Below, in pieces: positions 53,986 through 64,000 of a stretch of 64,000 nt of DNA (its first letter is position 1; every line of letters starts with the position of its first letter). The notes beneath the pieces were generated by a model. That model had not been told where the DNA came from, ran no database searches, and saw only the letters and a list, made by a program, of their open reading frames with translations. The position numbers and the translations under genes were made by a program. The DNA comes from Papaver somniferum (taxonomy: Eukaryota; Streptophyta; Magnoliopsida; Ranunculales; Papaveraceae). The stretch covers positions 132,085,466-132,149,465 of the forward strand of contig NC_039365.1 in the NCBI RefSeq assembly GCF_003573695.1, read 5' to 3'.

Positions 53986-54584
53986 CTATTAAGCGCTTTT
54001 ATGTACTGGGCATATATTTCACTACCAAATTTTTCCACGCGGTCATGGATCACGTTGTCCACCAGCCTGGAATGAGTACCTAATAGAATTGTCGATCCCT
54101 TCAGAATTTATTCTCATCAATTTACAATTCTGCATTACGGTCGACGGCTAACCTGTGACTTTGCTTCCTAAATGGCTGATTATACATGAAATACTGCTTA
54201 TCTGTCAACAAACCGTTGAACTCCCTGGTGGTGCAAAAGAACCAAAACTGTGAGGATGTAGCCAACCTTCAGCTTTATGCTCTGACAATCTCAAGATACG
54301 TGCTTAATAAAATTATCTAGTGTTAGTCAATCACTGCATGACTATCATTTCCAAAGTAAAATAATCTCCGATAACTATAAAAGTTCCGTATTGGACCCTC
54401 GAATAGTGAGTTCTTCCTAAGATTGCATTTGCGGCAAAACCACGGTCTCGACGTCTCATTTAATCTCTTATAACTTAACATGGCTTACTTCCAAAGTCGC
54501 AACATATTTTAATTCCTCAATTGGCTAGTATCATTATAGAAAGATCTAAATAATGGTGAACATGACGAATATTTTGAAGAAACA
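53986..54584. other. No gene recognised
   Basis: AT-rich sequence without coding motifs or clear repeats. Confidence 0.5.
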
Positions 54585-55340
54585 TCTTACTATAATAAAG
54601 AAAAGGTTGCCTTTCAACGGACCGACAGGAATTGACCACCGTACCCCTACGTGTTTTCGATTCTACTGCTGCACAGACGGAATAAAATATCAATCGTGAC
54701 TCGATGTTCGATCTAAGATTCTTTTTCAAATGCGACCAGGTTTCCAATCTAGCCTTCTTTTTCGAACCCGAATTGATGATATTCAGACGACTTTTACATA
54801 ATCTTGATGCATCCTCCGATTTTGAATTTAGTTTCTTCTGTATCCAAAATTAAGTTTGAGTCTGAAATCAAATTACATCAAACAAAAAATTGATGCACAA
54901 TTGGATCAACATTACAGGTAAGTCAGATTCTCCGTACTTATGAAATTAACGATTTCTGCGTTTGTTTAAGTTCAAGTTAACTCTCAATTCGACTCTCTGC
55001 AAACTCTTGATTAAACTATTAATCATTCATCATTCAAATTATACCTAAGTATAAATTGTAATACGTTAAGTTCATTTTAGATAGAACAAAAAATAACCTA
55101 GAAATTCAAGTGAAAGACTAGACCAATTAGTTCGGACATGATAAATATGTTGAATTGATTGAATCAAGTTTAGAGTTTAAACTGAGTCTTAAGCTTTAAT
55201 CCATTATTGAATTAAGTTTGTCAACTCTATTTTTCAAGATAAGCAAGCCCATTTCAGCTTAATCTGATCCTAATGCAGTTTCTTTGAGTTTACCAAATTA
55301 TTCACTCAAAGTGTTTGTGAAAATGCTTCACTCATAATAG

Positions 55341-55550
55341 GATGAACAACAACTTAGTAATCTCAGTATCAATAACAACTCATATGCCCATGAGAAGATT
55401 AATATCCTCAGACATCGGCTATTTGAACTTAGACTGAAAAGTAAATATGTGACTTCAAATGATCATGAGGCGTTTTTCAAGTGGAATACTGAGCTGAAAT
55501 ATTTGCAACTGATTCTGATACAATCCCCAGTAGCAAGTTCAACTTCATAG
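55341..55550 (+). pseudogene. Unidentified open segment within the Helitron
   Basis: A 69-codon stretch without an obvious Met start: DEQQLSNLSINNNSYAHEKI, then NILRHRLFELRLKSKYVTSN and DHEAFFKWNTELKYLQLILI, ending with TAG. Its hydrophilic, helix-prone composition looks like a host exon captured by the Helitron, but I do not recognise it. The remainder of 54600-56950 has no coding signal that I can identify. Confidence 0.35.
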
Positions 55551-56960
55551 ATTTTCAAGACTTAGGGTCCAGAATCAACAAGCCACATGTAACAGATATC
55601 TTATTTTAGGTGTGTTTTCGGTTCAGCTTTATGAACTAAACATGAGCTTCCGAGTCATGTTTTTCCTGTTCACGACTGACCAATTTTAACCTCACTTTGT
55701 CAACATGCGCACTAATATAAGATTACCCTGTCGGGGATGACTAAAGGGCTCAGTCGTAGCCTGGATGAGCTAGCATGCATGGAGTTGAGCAAACCACCTA
55801 TGGACGTTGTTGTTTCATCATCATATGTCAAAAAACACGTAGGTTCATCTTCTGTCCAATATGCATATGCTCTCCCATTTCAAGACGGTTTTAGTCGTTG
55901 AAAACCTATTATCTTAAGGATACTTTAGTTTTCCAGTCCCCGTCAAATGCGAAGCAAGAGTTGCTTATGAATAGATCGAGTCCACAAATCAGATTTCGGT
56001 ACTAGAAGACATTTGATTCTATCACATTTTGTCGAACAATTTCAAACAAAAATCAAATAAGTTATAAACACCATTGGGAAATTTTTTTCACAGTAAGAAC
56101 CCACTGTTAGTGACTACTCTTACTATCGTTTTTATTTCTCAATCTGTAGATTGCTTACTACCGTTGTTATGTCACCACTACTGCTGCATTGTTTGATTAT
56201 AGTTTTTCTTTTTTAATCCGGTAACTCAATGCTTTACTCGATCCTCCGTTGAGGTTTTTACGGGCATTTAAATAAACTGCATGTACTTACATGAGGTAAA
56301 ACAACAGGTAATCGACGATGTGGATTGATCCTGGAAATTGGTCATACATAATACACGGACCAAGCACAATGATGCGGTAATCCATAATTGCTCAAACAAT
56401 TTCTCCGCTTACAAAACAATTTGGTGGAATTGGGTTTTTATTTCCAGTAATTCCATTGAGTTACAAGTTTTTACAAGCTTGAGCAATACAGATTTGGAAT
56501 ACTAAAAACTTCTGCAGTCCAGTGATGTGTTTTGGGTCAAAGTTAAAGGGCAAGGTTGCAAAGGTTGGAAAAAGGAAAATAGTTCCAGATTTTGATTTTT
56601 TTCTCCCCATCTTACCATTTGCTTTTGTGTCATGGATTCTGTAATATTATGGTTTGGATATATGCTGACCAAACCGCTGCAGGAAATGCTGATAGTACAG
56701 TGATGGATCATGTTGTAATACAACTGTTTTATTACTTTTGTTTTTGAAATGCAAAGAATTTTTCAAAAAATTATTTTATTATTTTGCTTATGTATTTTGT
56801 GGATGAACATATCACTTACCTTCATGATTAATTTCCTTCAAATCATTAAGTCTACTTCGGACTTGGAAATGGGTTTGGAATTTGGGATTGATGCTATGTA
56901 ATTTTCTTTCACAGAGGATTAGTGATTGGTATAGGTCAGTAGGCAGGAGTACCACTATCA

Positions 56961-57087
56961 AATGAATGGAGTTCCAAACAGAAAAGAAAAAGAGTATACA
57001 TTGAAAAAGGTATCCACGGCAACCAATGAATGGAGTTCCAAAAAGAAAAAGAAAAAGAGTATACATTGAAAAAGGCATCCACGGCAA
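56961..57087 (+). repeat. 63-bp tandem duplication near the Helitron 3' end
   Basis: Two copies of AATGAATGGAGTTCCAAA..CATTGAAAAAGG-ATCCACGGCAACC (56961-57023 and 57024-57087). They generate the repetitive minus-strand frames seen here. Confidence 0.9.
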
Positions 57088-57113
57088 CCGCATTGGGCGT
57101 GCGTATTTACTAG

Positions 57114-58004
57114 TAAGTTATAAATTATATGGTGAACATGTGAACAGTAAACAACGAAGAAATAAACTTTCATATCGTGGTATTGAATCTCATTAATGTG
57201 TCTGGGTCATGAACTGTTAAGATATTGGGGAATAGCAATATCGGATTTCTCAACATGTACTCCAAGTCCCGGCCCATATTTGGTGTGTTCCTATGATTGT
57301 CAACAATGAAGATAAGTAGCATTGTCATCACACCGATTGTTGTCGGGAGACTGATCATAGGCAACTGAAAAAAGCAAGGAAGCAATCAAATTCACTTGGA
57401 ATGGATGCAACATTAGCCATCGGCAAGAAATAAGTGTAGGTGTATCACAAAATATTATGGTGCAAACAAAAAGAATTCAATTTTCCATTCATTTTCAACA
57501 TACAAAATTTTAACATGGTTGTGGTGATCAGAACCTTGATGCAACTAAGAAACAATATTCAAAATTTATAGTCTACTGTAAAAAAAATATGGCACATGCT
57601 AAAAAAAAATGTTAATCTACTTGAACCTCTTTTTTTCTTCTCTTAAAAAATAAGATGATTCTATTTTTATTTTTTTCTTCTCTTAAAAAATAAGATGATT
57701 TTATTTTTATTTTTTTCTTAGATCTAAAATAGTAGAAGATAAATTTATCTTTAACTTCTTATTTCTATTCTATGTTTTTGATAGCCTCTTGGCACGAAGC
57801 ATCTGAATTCACATGGACATGTTTCATCATTCTTCTTGTCTTTTTTGTTTGTTCATTTGAATTAGCTTTCTTGCAACTCCAGTGATACTCGAGTTATGAG
57901 CTTTGCTAACTTGAGGTACTGGAAACACCATTCAACTCCAGCTTTGTTTGATTGGTGATGACACAGTTATTAAATTGAGAGGCGTAAAACAATCATATCC
58001 TTCA
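57114..58004. other. Flank with one exon-like minus-strand frame and a 40-bp tandem repeat
   Basis: On the minus strand 57373-57170 follows a TTTTTTCAG acceptor and reads LPMISLPTTIGVMTMLLIFI then VDNHRNTPNMGRDLEYMLRN, one membrane-like segment plus a polar stretch. It could be an exon but is unidentified. At 57631-57710 a 40-bp T/A-rich unit is tandemly repeated. Confidence 0.35.
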
Positions 58005-60818
58005 TGCTAGAGCATAGATCGGTTGAACCTACCAAGCGTTGGTATGTCAAGTTTGGTTGTCATATTTTAGTGAACCAAAACTCATTTAAAGAGTCGCTTG
58101 ATTATTTACTAGAGTCAACTTCGTATAGGTTAGCTAGAAAGTTATTAGGATATGAGACATACAAGTATTACTCGAAGACTTGAAGAATGTGAAGAATTAA
58201 AGAACTACAACGACGATATCATCTTTCCTCTTGAGGTTAGTAATATTTTGACTTGAACTGTTTCATTCCTAACGTATCTTTCAAGTCGTGTTATATTGAA
58301 AACATAACTGCGAAGTTATGAATAATTATACTCTAGTTAGACGTAGTATTAAGGAATTATAATACGAAGTATAACGCCTATCTTTTGAACTTCATATATA
58401 ACACATCGACATAATCGTATGAATGCTATTGTGATTATGTGTATGGGTGAAGATTTCGTCCTAGGAAACAATGTTTTACATTCGTTTAAAGGAAGTATAA
58501 TTCATAAACTTGTTTTGTGAATCGAAAGGGAAATTGCTAGGCTTATTGGTATTGTTATTCATTGCAAATCTTTAGATTACCAATACGTGTGTTTAGTATA
58601 ACTACTCATAACTTGTTTATGTATCTTGGTAAAAATATTCACAATGCCTGACTTATGTATCGGTATGACTTTTATTAGTGAAACCAATCTTAAGTAATCA
58701 CCTGAGATGGTATGATCGATATTTGTATTGGTGTGATCAACTCTAATCATTGGGTAACCTATCCTATAACTTGGTGGGACTAATCACAAGTTGTGTAATC
58801 AATCCTTGTAGTAGGTTAACAAGTTTTAGTTATAGGTGCAAACGATCCTATAACTTGTGCAACCGATCACAAGTATGTACCATAAATAAGTGGTAACCGA
58901 TCCTGGTACTTAGTTAGCCATTTTATGGAAACTAGTGTGACCTATCCTAGTAGCCACTTGGAGGTAGAACCAAACTTTGTTTCGTAGAACTATTAAACCC
59001 ATGAATGGTGATTGAATGTTTTTGATCAATCACATAGTTCTTGGAAATCAGATGAACCAATTTTAAACTCGTTCGGAAGTGTGGAAAATCGGTTCCAAGA
59101 TTAATATGAAAAAGGATTTACAAAGTTAAGATGTCGACATACTTTGAACTCGTGCAGTAATTCTTATCTATTATTGTTCAAAGATATTCCTTAATAACTA
59201 AAGGAGAATCCCGGATCGAAATAAATTGAGAATCTTTTAATTAAGGTTTTTAGTTTTACATGCTTTTATTTTCCAGCAATTAAATGCATATCTTTAAAAA
59301 ATAAAAGTTGGTAATGTGCATTTACTAATTGGAGATTTTCTTCTGAGATTTCGATCAATATTTGGACAGAGCATTTCCAGGAATTATGAAAACCGATTTG
59401 GCCGTTTATTGCATATCTTTAAGAATATTTGGTTTTGGAAATTCCTTGGTGTCCAAACTTCCTTGGTCTATAAATATTGAAGTTTGTATTTCGAGAAAAC
59501 TAATCCTCAAAGCCATCAAAACTACCTTGTTGTGTTGTTACTGGTAGAGCCGTCTAACCGGAGAGAAAAGTACCATAATTAGGCGAAATCTCTTATGACC
59601 GCTCGTTTTAGAGACTTCTTTGGGATTGGGAAGCTCTACGAGTACCGTTGGTGGGAAACTAGATAATTGCAGTTTATTATTAGTTTTTGATTGATTTGAT
59701 TGATTAACGGTTGTTGAACTTTGATTGCACCTAATTTTTTATGCTTGAGAATCTTCTCTTCTGATATAAGATTCACTCAAACTAGATCGAAGTATCGACG
59801 GGGATCTTTAGACTGTTTGTAGATCTAAAGAGTCTTGTGATAATCCATCGTTAACAGACTTCATTCTGTTTGTGATTGATCACAATAGATTCAAGTTGTT
59901 TGTGTTTTATTGAAGATCTAAGAATATTTTAAGACAAGGAAGATTTCTTATTTGAGTTCATAATCTTTGGTGTGCACAAAACTTGATCGGCTGGGATCCA
60001 ACTATAATCGGTTTATCTTTTAATGGATTAGATTTATTAGTTAAGTAGATCATCATCAATACATTTCTTTGTGATGATCGCATAGTCTAAACAATTACTT
60101 TGGTAGTTGTTAAATAGATTGATCTAAGAACCCGACAAAGGAGTTTATTGGGATAAACGGAAGAGCCTTTTGTCAAAATTATATCACTTGTTTGAAATGA
60201 GTTGTTACCGAACAAATTTGTTGTTCTTTTACTGTTTGGAATACGTACCAGAGGAATTGTTCCAAGTGCGTGACTTATTGCAAGTTGGAGGCGCAAGGAT
60301 ACAGACGGAACTAGGTGAACTATAGGTTTAGTTGCTTGGTCTCAACTATACGAAGTTGGTTTAGATTTGTATAGCGGCTTAATCCTGAGAGTATTCATTC
60401 TGGAAAGGTCCCGTGGTTTTTCTGCATTTTCGGTTTCCTCATTAACAAAATCTTGTTGTGTCTTTTACTTTTCTATTTCCACAATTATAATTGTTTTTAT
60501 TATAATTAGAAGTAAATTACACAAATGTTAATTCCTATTTACATGATAAGTAATCATATTGTGTTTGGTTAAGTCCGACCTTTTTATCAAGTAAACATAC
60601 TTCGTTGTTATATTGTCTCGATCTCGTATCCATTTTCAATCACGCAAGTTATCTTGTTCTCGTATTGTCTCGATCTCGTATCCATAGACGATCACACGAA
60701 GTGTGAACCGATTAGTTGTACTCTCTCGACTCAGTCCATAGATAATCACTTTCGGAGAAAGGACTTATAGGTGGAAAAGTTTTAGATTGAGGTATATTTG
60801 GGTACCCTCGTCTTTTCA
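58005..60818 (+). repeat. 5' LTR, about 2.8 kb
   Basis: Begins TGCTAGAGCATAGATCGG and ends CTCGTCTTTTCA two bases before the primer site. It contains a TATA-like CTATAAATATTG (about 59469) and the late block GTGGTTTTTCTGCATTTTCG..TTTCCTCATTAACAAAA (60412-60450), shared with the LTR at 17671-19990, showing a related but distinct family. No genes; short frames inside are chance. Confidence 0.7.
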
Positions 60819-60820
60819 AT

Positions 60821-60832
60821 TGGTATCAGAGC
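60821..60832 (+). other. Primer binding site for initiator tRNA-Met
   Basis: TGGTATCAGAGC, the standard complement of the 3' end of plant initiator tRNA-Met used by most plant Copia elements. Confidence 0.9.
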
Positions 60833-60888
60833 AGGCAAACACGAAAATATCTAACAATCTGTGTTTGGTACGATCCAACCTATAAGAT

Positions 60889-62064
60889 ATGAGTCAAAAT
60901 AAGAAAAGCAAAGCTAAACTTATGAAGAAATCAGTTAATGTATGTCAAGATAATGAGAATAAAGTCTCAGAAAAGGTCAATGGAAATTGGTCTCGTAAGT
61001 CTTTTCGTAAATCAAGGAAAAAGTCTATGACTGATAACTTGATTGAGATTCAGGTTCCTGATCAGAAAAGAATGAATCTGAAACTCAAGAAATATATTTT
61101 GGATACGACACCAATCTCAAGTGAAAAATCGTCTTTTTAAAAATGTGAAAAGAGATTAGATTCACTTGCCTACCCAAGTTCTGAATTTTGCAAAATGTTA
61201 GAAAGATTTTTCAAACATGTTGAAAACTATTCAGAAAAGGGAAAAACCATTGACAGCCTGGATGATGTCTTCGAACTTATTGTTCAATTATATGTAAGAA
61301 TCTGTGAAGGAAAGCGAGAAACACTCAGTCTTCAAAATAATCTGGCAGATTATTTGGAACAAAAATTGGCCATGTGCAACGAAGTTCATCAACAGACTAC
61401 AGAGTGTGAAATTCTTACTCAGTCGCTGGAGCATTCACAAATAAGGAATACGATCCTTATTGAAGAACTTCTTACAGAGACATGTCGGAAGCTATATCTA
61501 AACAAGTGTTTTGAAAAAAAAATCCAACAAGGAATGGATACCTTAAGAGGACATATAAAATGTCTTGAACAAAAGACATCGGCAATTTGTCTGATAGCAG
61601 ATCAAGATCACACGGGTTCAAGTTCAAGGAACATACCATCCTGGGCACAAGATGTAATCAAGGATGTAACATCTTGCAATATTCCTAATGGATAGGATGG
61701 ATTCAAAACCCACACAAGGGAACATGATAATGTCCCTAAAAATAAGAAGCAAGAAATTCCTCAAAAGGTATTTGGTGAGGAAGATCCTCACCCCAATGCT
61801 TAATTGCGTTGGAATGTGCATCCTTACAATGCCCAAACTACTGATGTAAGGAAGCACACATATCTGGGAAATCTGTATACTGTCAATAATCTCTTATTCA
61901 ACATAGAAAGTTTACACAATCTACCTGAAGATGCATAATCTGTCTCCATGCATAGAAAAGTTGTCTTGCAAACAACTTGTGTAAACATGATAAGTTTCCT
62001 ATCTAAAGTATCTCTTGATATTGATCTAGAAGATAATTTCTTTTTGAAGAAAGTTGTGATTTAG
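60889..62064 (+). pseudogene. Unidentified retroelement protein 1, nearly open for 391 codons
   Basis: One frame runs from the ATG at 60889 to a TAG at 62062 with only four interior stops (61138, 61693, 61801, 61936) and no frameshift. The N-terminus is very basic (MSQNKKSKAKLMKKS, RKSFRKSRKKS). The middle (61195-61620) is helical and Leu/Glu/Gln-rich (LQNNLADYLEQKLAMCNEVH, ILIEELLTETCRKLYL) and probably forms coiled coils. No UBN2-type gag domain, zinc knuckle, DSG/DTG protease or RT motif is present. It starts 56 bp after the primer site, where gag should be. The function is unknown; a highly diverged gag or a captured gene are both possible. Confidence 0.5.
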
Positions 62065-62139
62065 TAACACATAAGATGCGAAAATCCTTTCAAATCTTGT
62101 CAGAATTATTTATTTAAGGCTGACATTTATGTTTGGTAT

Positions 62140-62628
62140 GTGTTAAAGATATTTCAAGTATATGTACTCAACGTGTTTGAGAACTTATACTACAAGATGT
62201 ATTCTCAAACCAGATCTCAAGCTAAACTTCCAAAAGCGCTGAGTGCAATGGCTTCCAATGAAACTATTGATCTTGATTCCTTCAAGAAATCTGGTTGTGA
62301 AGATAAAGAAAAGGAAGATGTGACTCATCTCCTTGTCCAAAATAGTTTAGATGCTAAGATTGATATTCTCAATCTCCGACAAGTCCTCCTCAGTACTATT
62401 GAAACTCATCATAGACAGGCAGCAGTACTAAGAATTGTTATCCGTAACCAAAGGAAACTGATTAAACTTGGAATCGGTAATATGGAGTATGCTCGGAATA
62501 TTAATCGAAAGGTTAATGCTTTAGCCTGTGAACATAACCAAGGTAGTATGTGCAGAATCCCAGATATCAGTCGAGATGCTATTGATGAAGATCCTAAAAA
62601 ATTTGAGGACATTGAAGATGATCTTTAA
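62140..62628 (+). CDS. Unidentified retroelement protein 2 (162 aa or shorter)
   Basis: An intact frame in the same phase as protein 1. The likely start is an internal Met at 62197 (MYSQTRSQAKLPKALSAMAS), giving 143 residues. The sequence is helical with a basic middle (RQAAVLRIVIRNQRKLIKLG) and an acidic C-terminus (DEDPKKFEDIEDDL). There is no membrane segment or known motif. It follows protein 1 by about 75 bp. It may be the second protein of a bicistronic element or a separate exon. Confidence 0.45.
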   Translation: MLKIFQVYVLNVFENLYYKMYSQTRSQAKLPKALSAMASNETIDLDSFKKSGCEDKEKEDVTHLLVQNSLDAKIDILNLRQVLLSTIETHHRQAAVLRIVIRNQRKLIKLGIGNMEYARNINRKVNALACEHNQGSMCRIPDISRDAIDEDPKKFEDIEDDL

Positions 62629-63490
62629 GAAACTGTTTAAAGATCTATCAAGGAAAAATGGACATTAGTTTTTGATCTCTTTCAATAAAGTCTATTTTGA
62701 ATAAAACCATCTATTATTTATAAATAAAATTATTATTTTATAATTTTTCTTGTGATAGTTTTTCGATTACATAGCATGTGGTTAAATGCTTTATATTATT
62801 GTTATATGCTTGTGGGATGTTTGATTTCGGTTGTCTTAATCTTAATATTCGATCTCATATTGTGTGAACCCTTATGCTTTGGGTGAATTTTTGGTTTAGC
62901 GAGATTACGTTCTAGCCCATGTTGGTAGGCTTTATGAAAGGATCATAAGGGGTTCCGATTGAAACTCATGTGTGAAAAAGTCACAATATGCTGAATCGTT
63001 TGGTTTAGCATAAAAGCATATGTGTTTCGGGGTTTTCAACTTTTGTTATGCATTAGTTAAAACCGGTTTTCAACCTTTCTCTGGTAAAGGTTGGTTTTTG
63101 TTGTTGTTATTTTGTCTTGCAAGAGGATGAAAACATAATGATATTCCTCCCCGGAAAGATGCAAAGAAAAGGAGAAGAGGATGCGGAGTTTGAGGTAACA
63201 AATTTGCTAGTTAATCATTTTCCTGTTTAAGAAAAGCCTGATTTTATTGCATATATTTTGCTTTTGCTTAACAAAATTTCGGTACAATTTATGTTTATTC
63301 CATTATATATGTATGGATGTGTGTGTGTGATTCAATTATTTCCGGTTGAGAAAAACTATTGTTATCTTACTTTATTCTTTGGTATCAATTGTTTAGGCTT
63401 AACGAAATTTCGGTGCGTTAATGTCTATGTTTGTTTCAATTGCTTCTGGTTGAGATAAATAATTATGCAAGTTGATTTATTTGGTTTGTA
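62629..63490 (+). other. T-rich internal region, no gene recognised
   Basis: T-rich downstream sequence with AATAAA-like signals near 62682 and 62724. A repeated block (AACAAAATTTCGGTACAATTTATGTTTAT and AACGAAATTTCGGTGCGTTAATGTCTATG) occurs at about 63270 and 63399. Confidence 0.5.
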
Positions 63491-64000
63491 TGTGTTAGAG
63501 AATATCTCGGTCAAACTCGCATGCATTGCTATCTCAAGCATGTTTGTCAATGTTAGTGATCAAAACTATAAGTCTTGATTTCTAGTTTATTATAGCTTAG
63601 TCTCGGACTAGGATAGAAAGTGTAGTTTAGCTCAAGGACTTCATGGCGATTCATCATACAACTAGAAGAACTACTCAAGGAACCGGTGGAACTTCTCAAT
63701 AAAAATGTATGTGAAGACTTGAACTTATCTATCACTCAAAAGTCTATCTACTCTATCTCCTACTTCTTGAGACAAAAAGTCGTATGCTATATATATAGAC
63801 TTTATTATACGCATTTGGTATTTTGATACGAGTATACCTCGCCTATCTATATCTCGAAATATGGGTTGGTAAGCTTTTCGGTTTAACCAAGTTTATCTTT
63901 ACCATGTGACGAAAGTCATGATATGTTTCAATCATCTTGAAAATTGCTTTGACGAGAAATGGTGTAACAACTGTATAACGTCCTCTAAGAATGTTTCAAT
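63491..64000 (+). mobile_element. Start of a SIRE-type Copia LTR (partial)
   Basis: Begins TGTTAGAGAATATCTCGGTC and follows the LTR at 17671 through the window end (shared blocks GTCTCGGACTAGGATAG, CTTATCTATCACTCAAAAGT, ATAACGTCCTCTAAGAA). It is nested inside the larger LTR element. The right part is outside the window. Confidence 0.85.

Larger units (their letters stand above)
54585..57113 (+). mobile_element. Probable Helitron (2529 bp)
   Basis: Begins TCTTACTATAATAAAGAAAA after an A and ends GTATTTACTAG before a T. A short hairpin (CGCA, 7-base loop, TGCG) lies just upstream of the terminal CTAG. These are the accepted Helitron end features (5' TC, 3' hairpin and CTRR, A/T insertion site). 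There is no RepHel gene. A possible captured exon lies at 55341-55550, and a 63-bp tandem duplication precedes the 3' end. Confidence 0.65.
58005..64000 (+). mobile_element. Large SIRE-type LTR element with unknown coding region (partial)
   Basis: A long LTR (58005-60818) is followed by a tRNA-Met-type primer site (60821-60832) and an internal region with two reading frames unlike gag or pol. The internal region is interrupted at 63491 by another Copia LTR and continues off the window, so the 3' LTR is not visible. Size and primer site fit the SIRE/Maximus Copia lineage; the absence of gag-pol near the primer site suggests a large non-autonomous derivative. Confidence 0.7.

Noticed and set aside
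1..64000. CRISPR arrays, bacterial operons, rRNA or tRNA genes
   Set aside because: Nothing with the needed repeat spacing, gene content or cloverleaf was seen; the tandem repeats are irregular and eukaryotic in character.

Overview
The window reads as nuclear DNA of a flowering plant, most likely a eudicot: AT-rich, long runs without coding sequence, spliced gene pieces with GT..AG introns, and dense nested plant transposable elements (Copia, Ty3-gypsy, L1-type LINE, PIF/Harbinger, Mutator-like, hAT-like, Helitron, Tourist and Stowaway MITEs). I cannot name the species. I see no convincingly intact host gene. Host-like sequences are broken fragments of 3-isopropylmalate dehydrogenase, a YJU2-like splicing factor, a WAT1-related transporter, and several unidentified exons.

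Layout. 1-3087: a minus-strand LTR-like end joined to a minus-strand fragment of a large SIRE-type Copia LTR. About 3.2-23.1 kb: an old plus-strand L1-type LINE (degenerate ORF1 trace, endonuclease, reverse transcriptase, zf-RVT, RNase H, poly-A) that has been hit repeatedly. Inserted in or near it are a small gypsy-like element with no RT (4609-7282), two near-identical inverted 433-bp Tourist-like MITEs (7901-8873), a 7.4-kb Harbinger-type element with TTA target duplications (9586-17030), and a 2.3-kb solo Copia LTR (17671-19990). Joining the LINE across each of the last two insertions restores its reading frame. 23.1-28.4 kb: pseudogene fragments and short tandem repeats. 28445-30482: a Mutator-like element with a 9-bp target duplication and a Lys/Ala/Pro-rich gene.

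30755-53170: a Copia element with matching short LTRs and a TATAT duplication at both ends. It has been expanded to 22 kb by nested material: an opposite-strand Copia fragment of the same family, an inverted pair of another repeat (one copy carrying a Helitron that the other lacks), a hAT-like element, and captured exons. 53.2-58.0 kb: a Stowaway MITE, a second Helitron (54585-57113) and short repeats. 58005 to the right edge: a SIRE-type long-LTR element whose internal region holds two unidentified reading frames instead of a recognisable gag/pol, interrupted by the start of another Copia LTR at 63491.

The most interesting object is the Harbinger-type element. It has clean TIRs and target duplications but no DDE transposase that I can see. 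Instead it carries a plant mobile domain (PMD) gene, now broken, and a family of four Myb/SANT-like genes, one of them intact with two exons. Motifs of the CGGCTA type cluster near its ends and in front of the Myb-like genes. The second most interesting is the long-LTR element with unknown coding capacity at the right end. All identifications are by reading motifs; no database search was possible.
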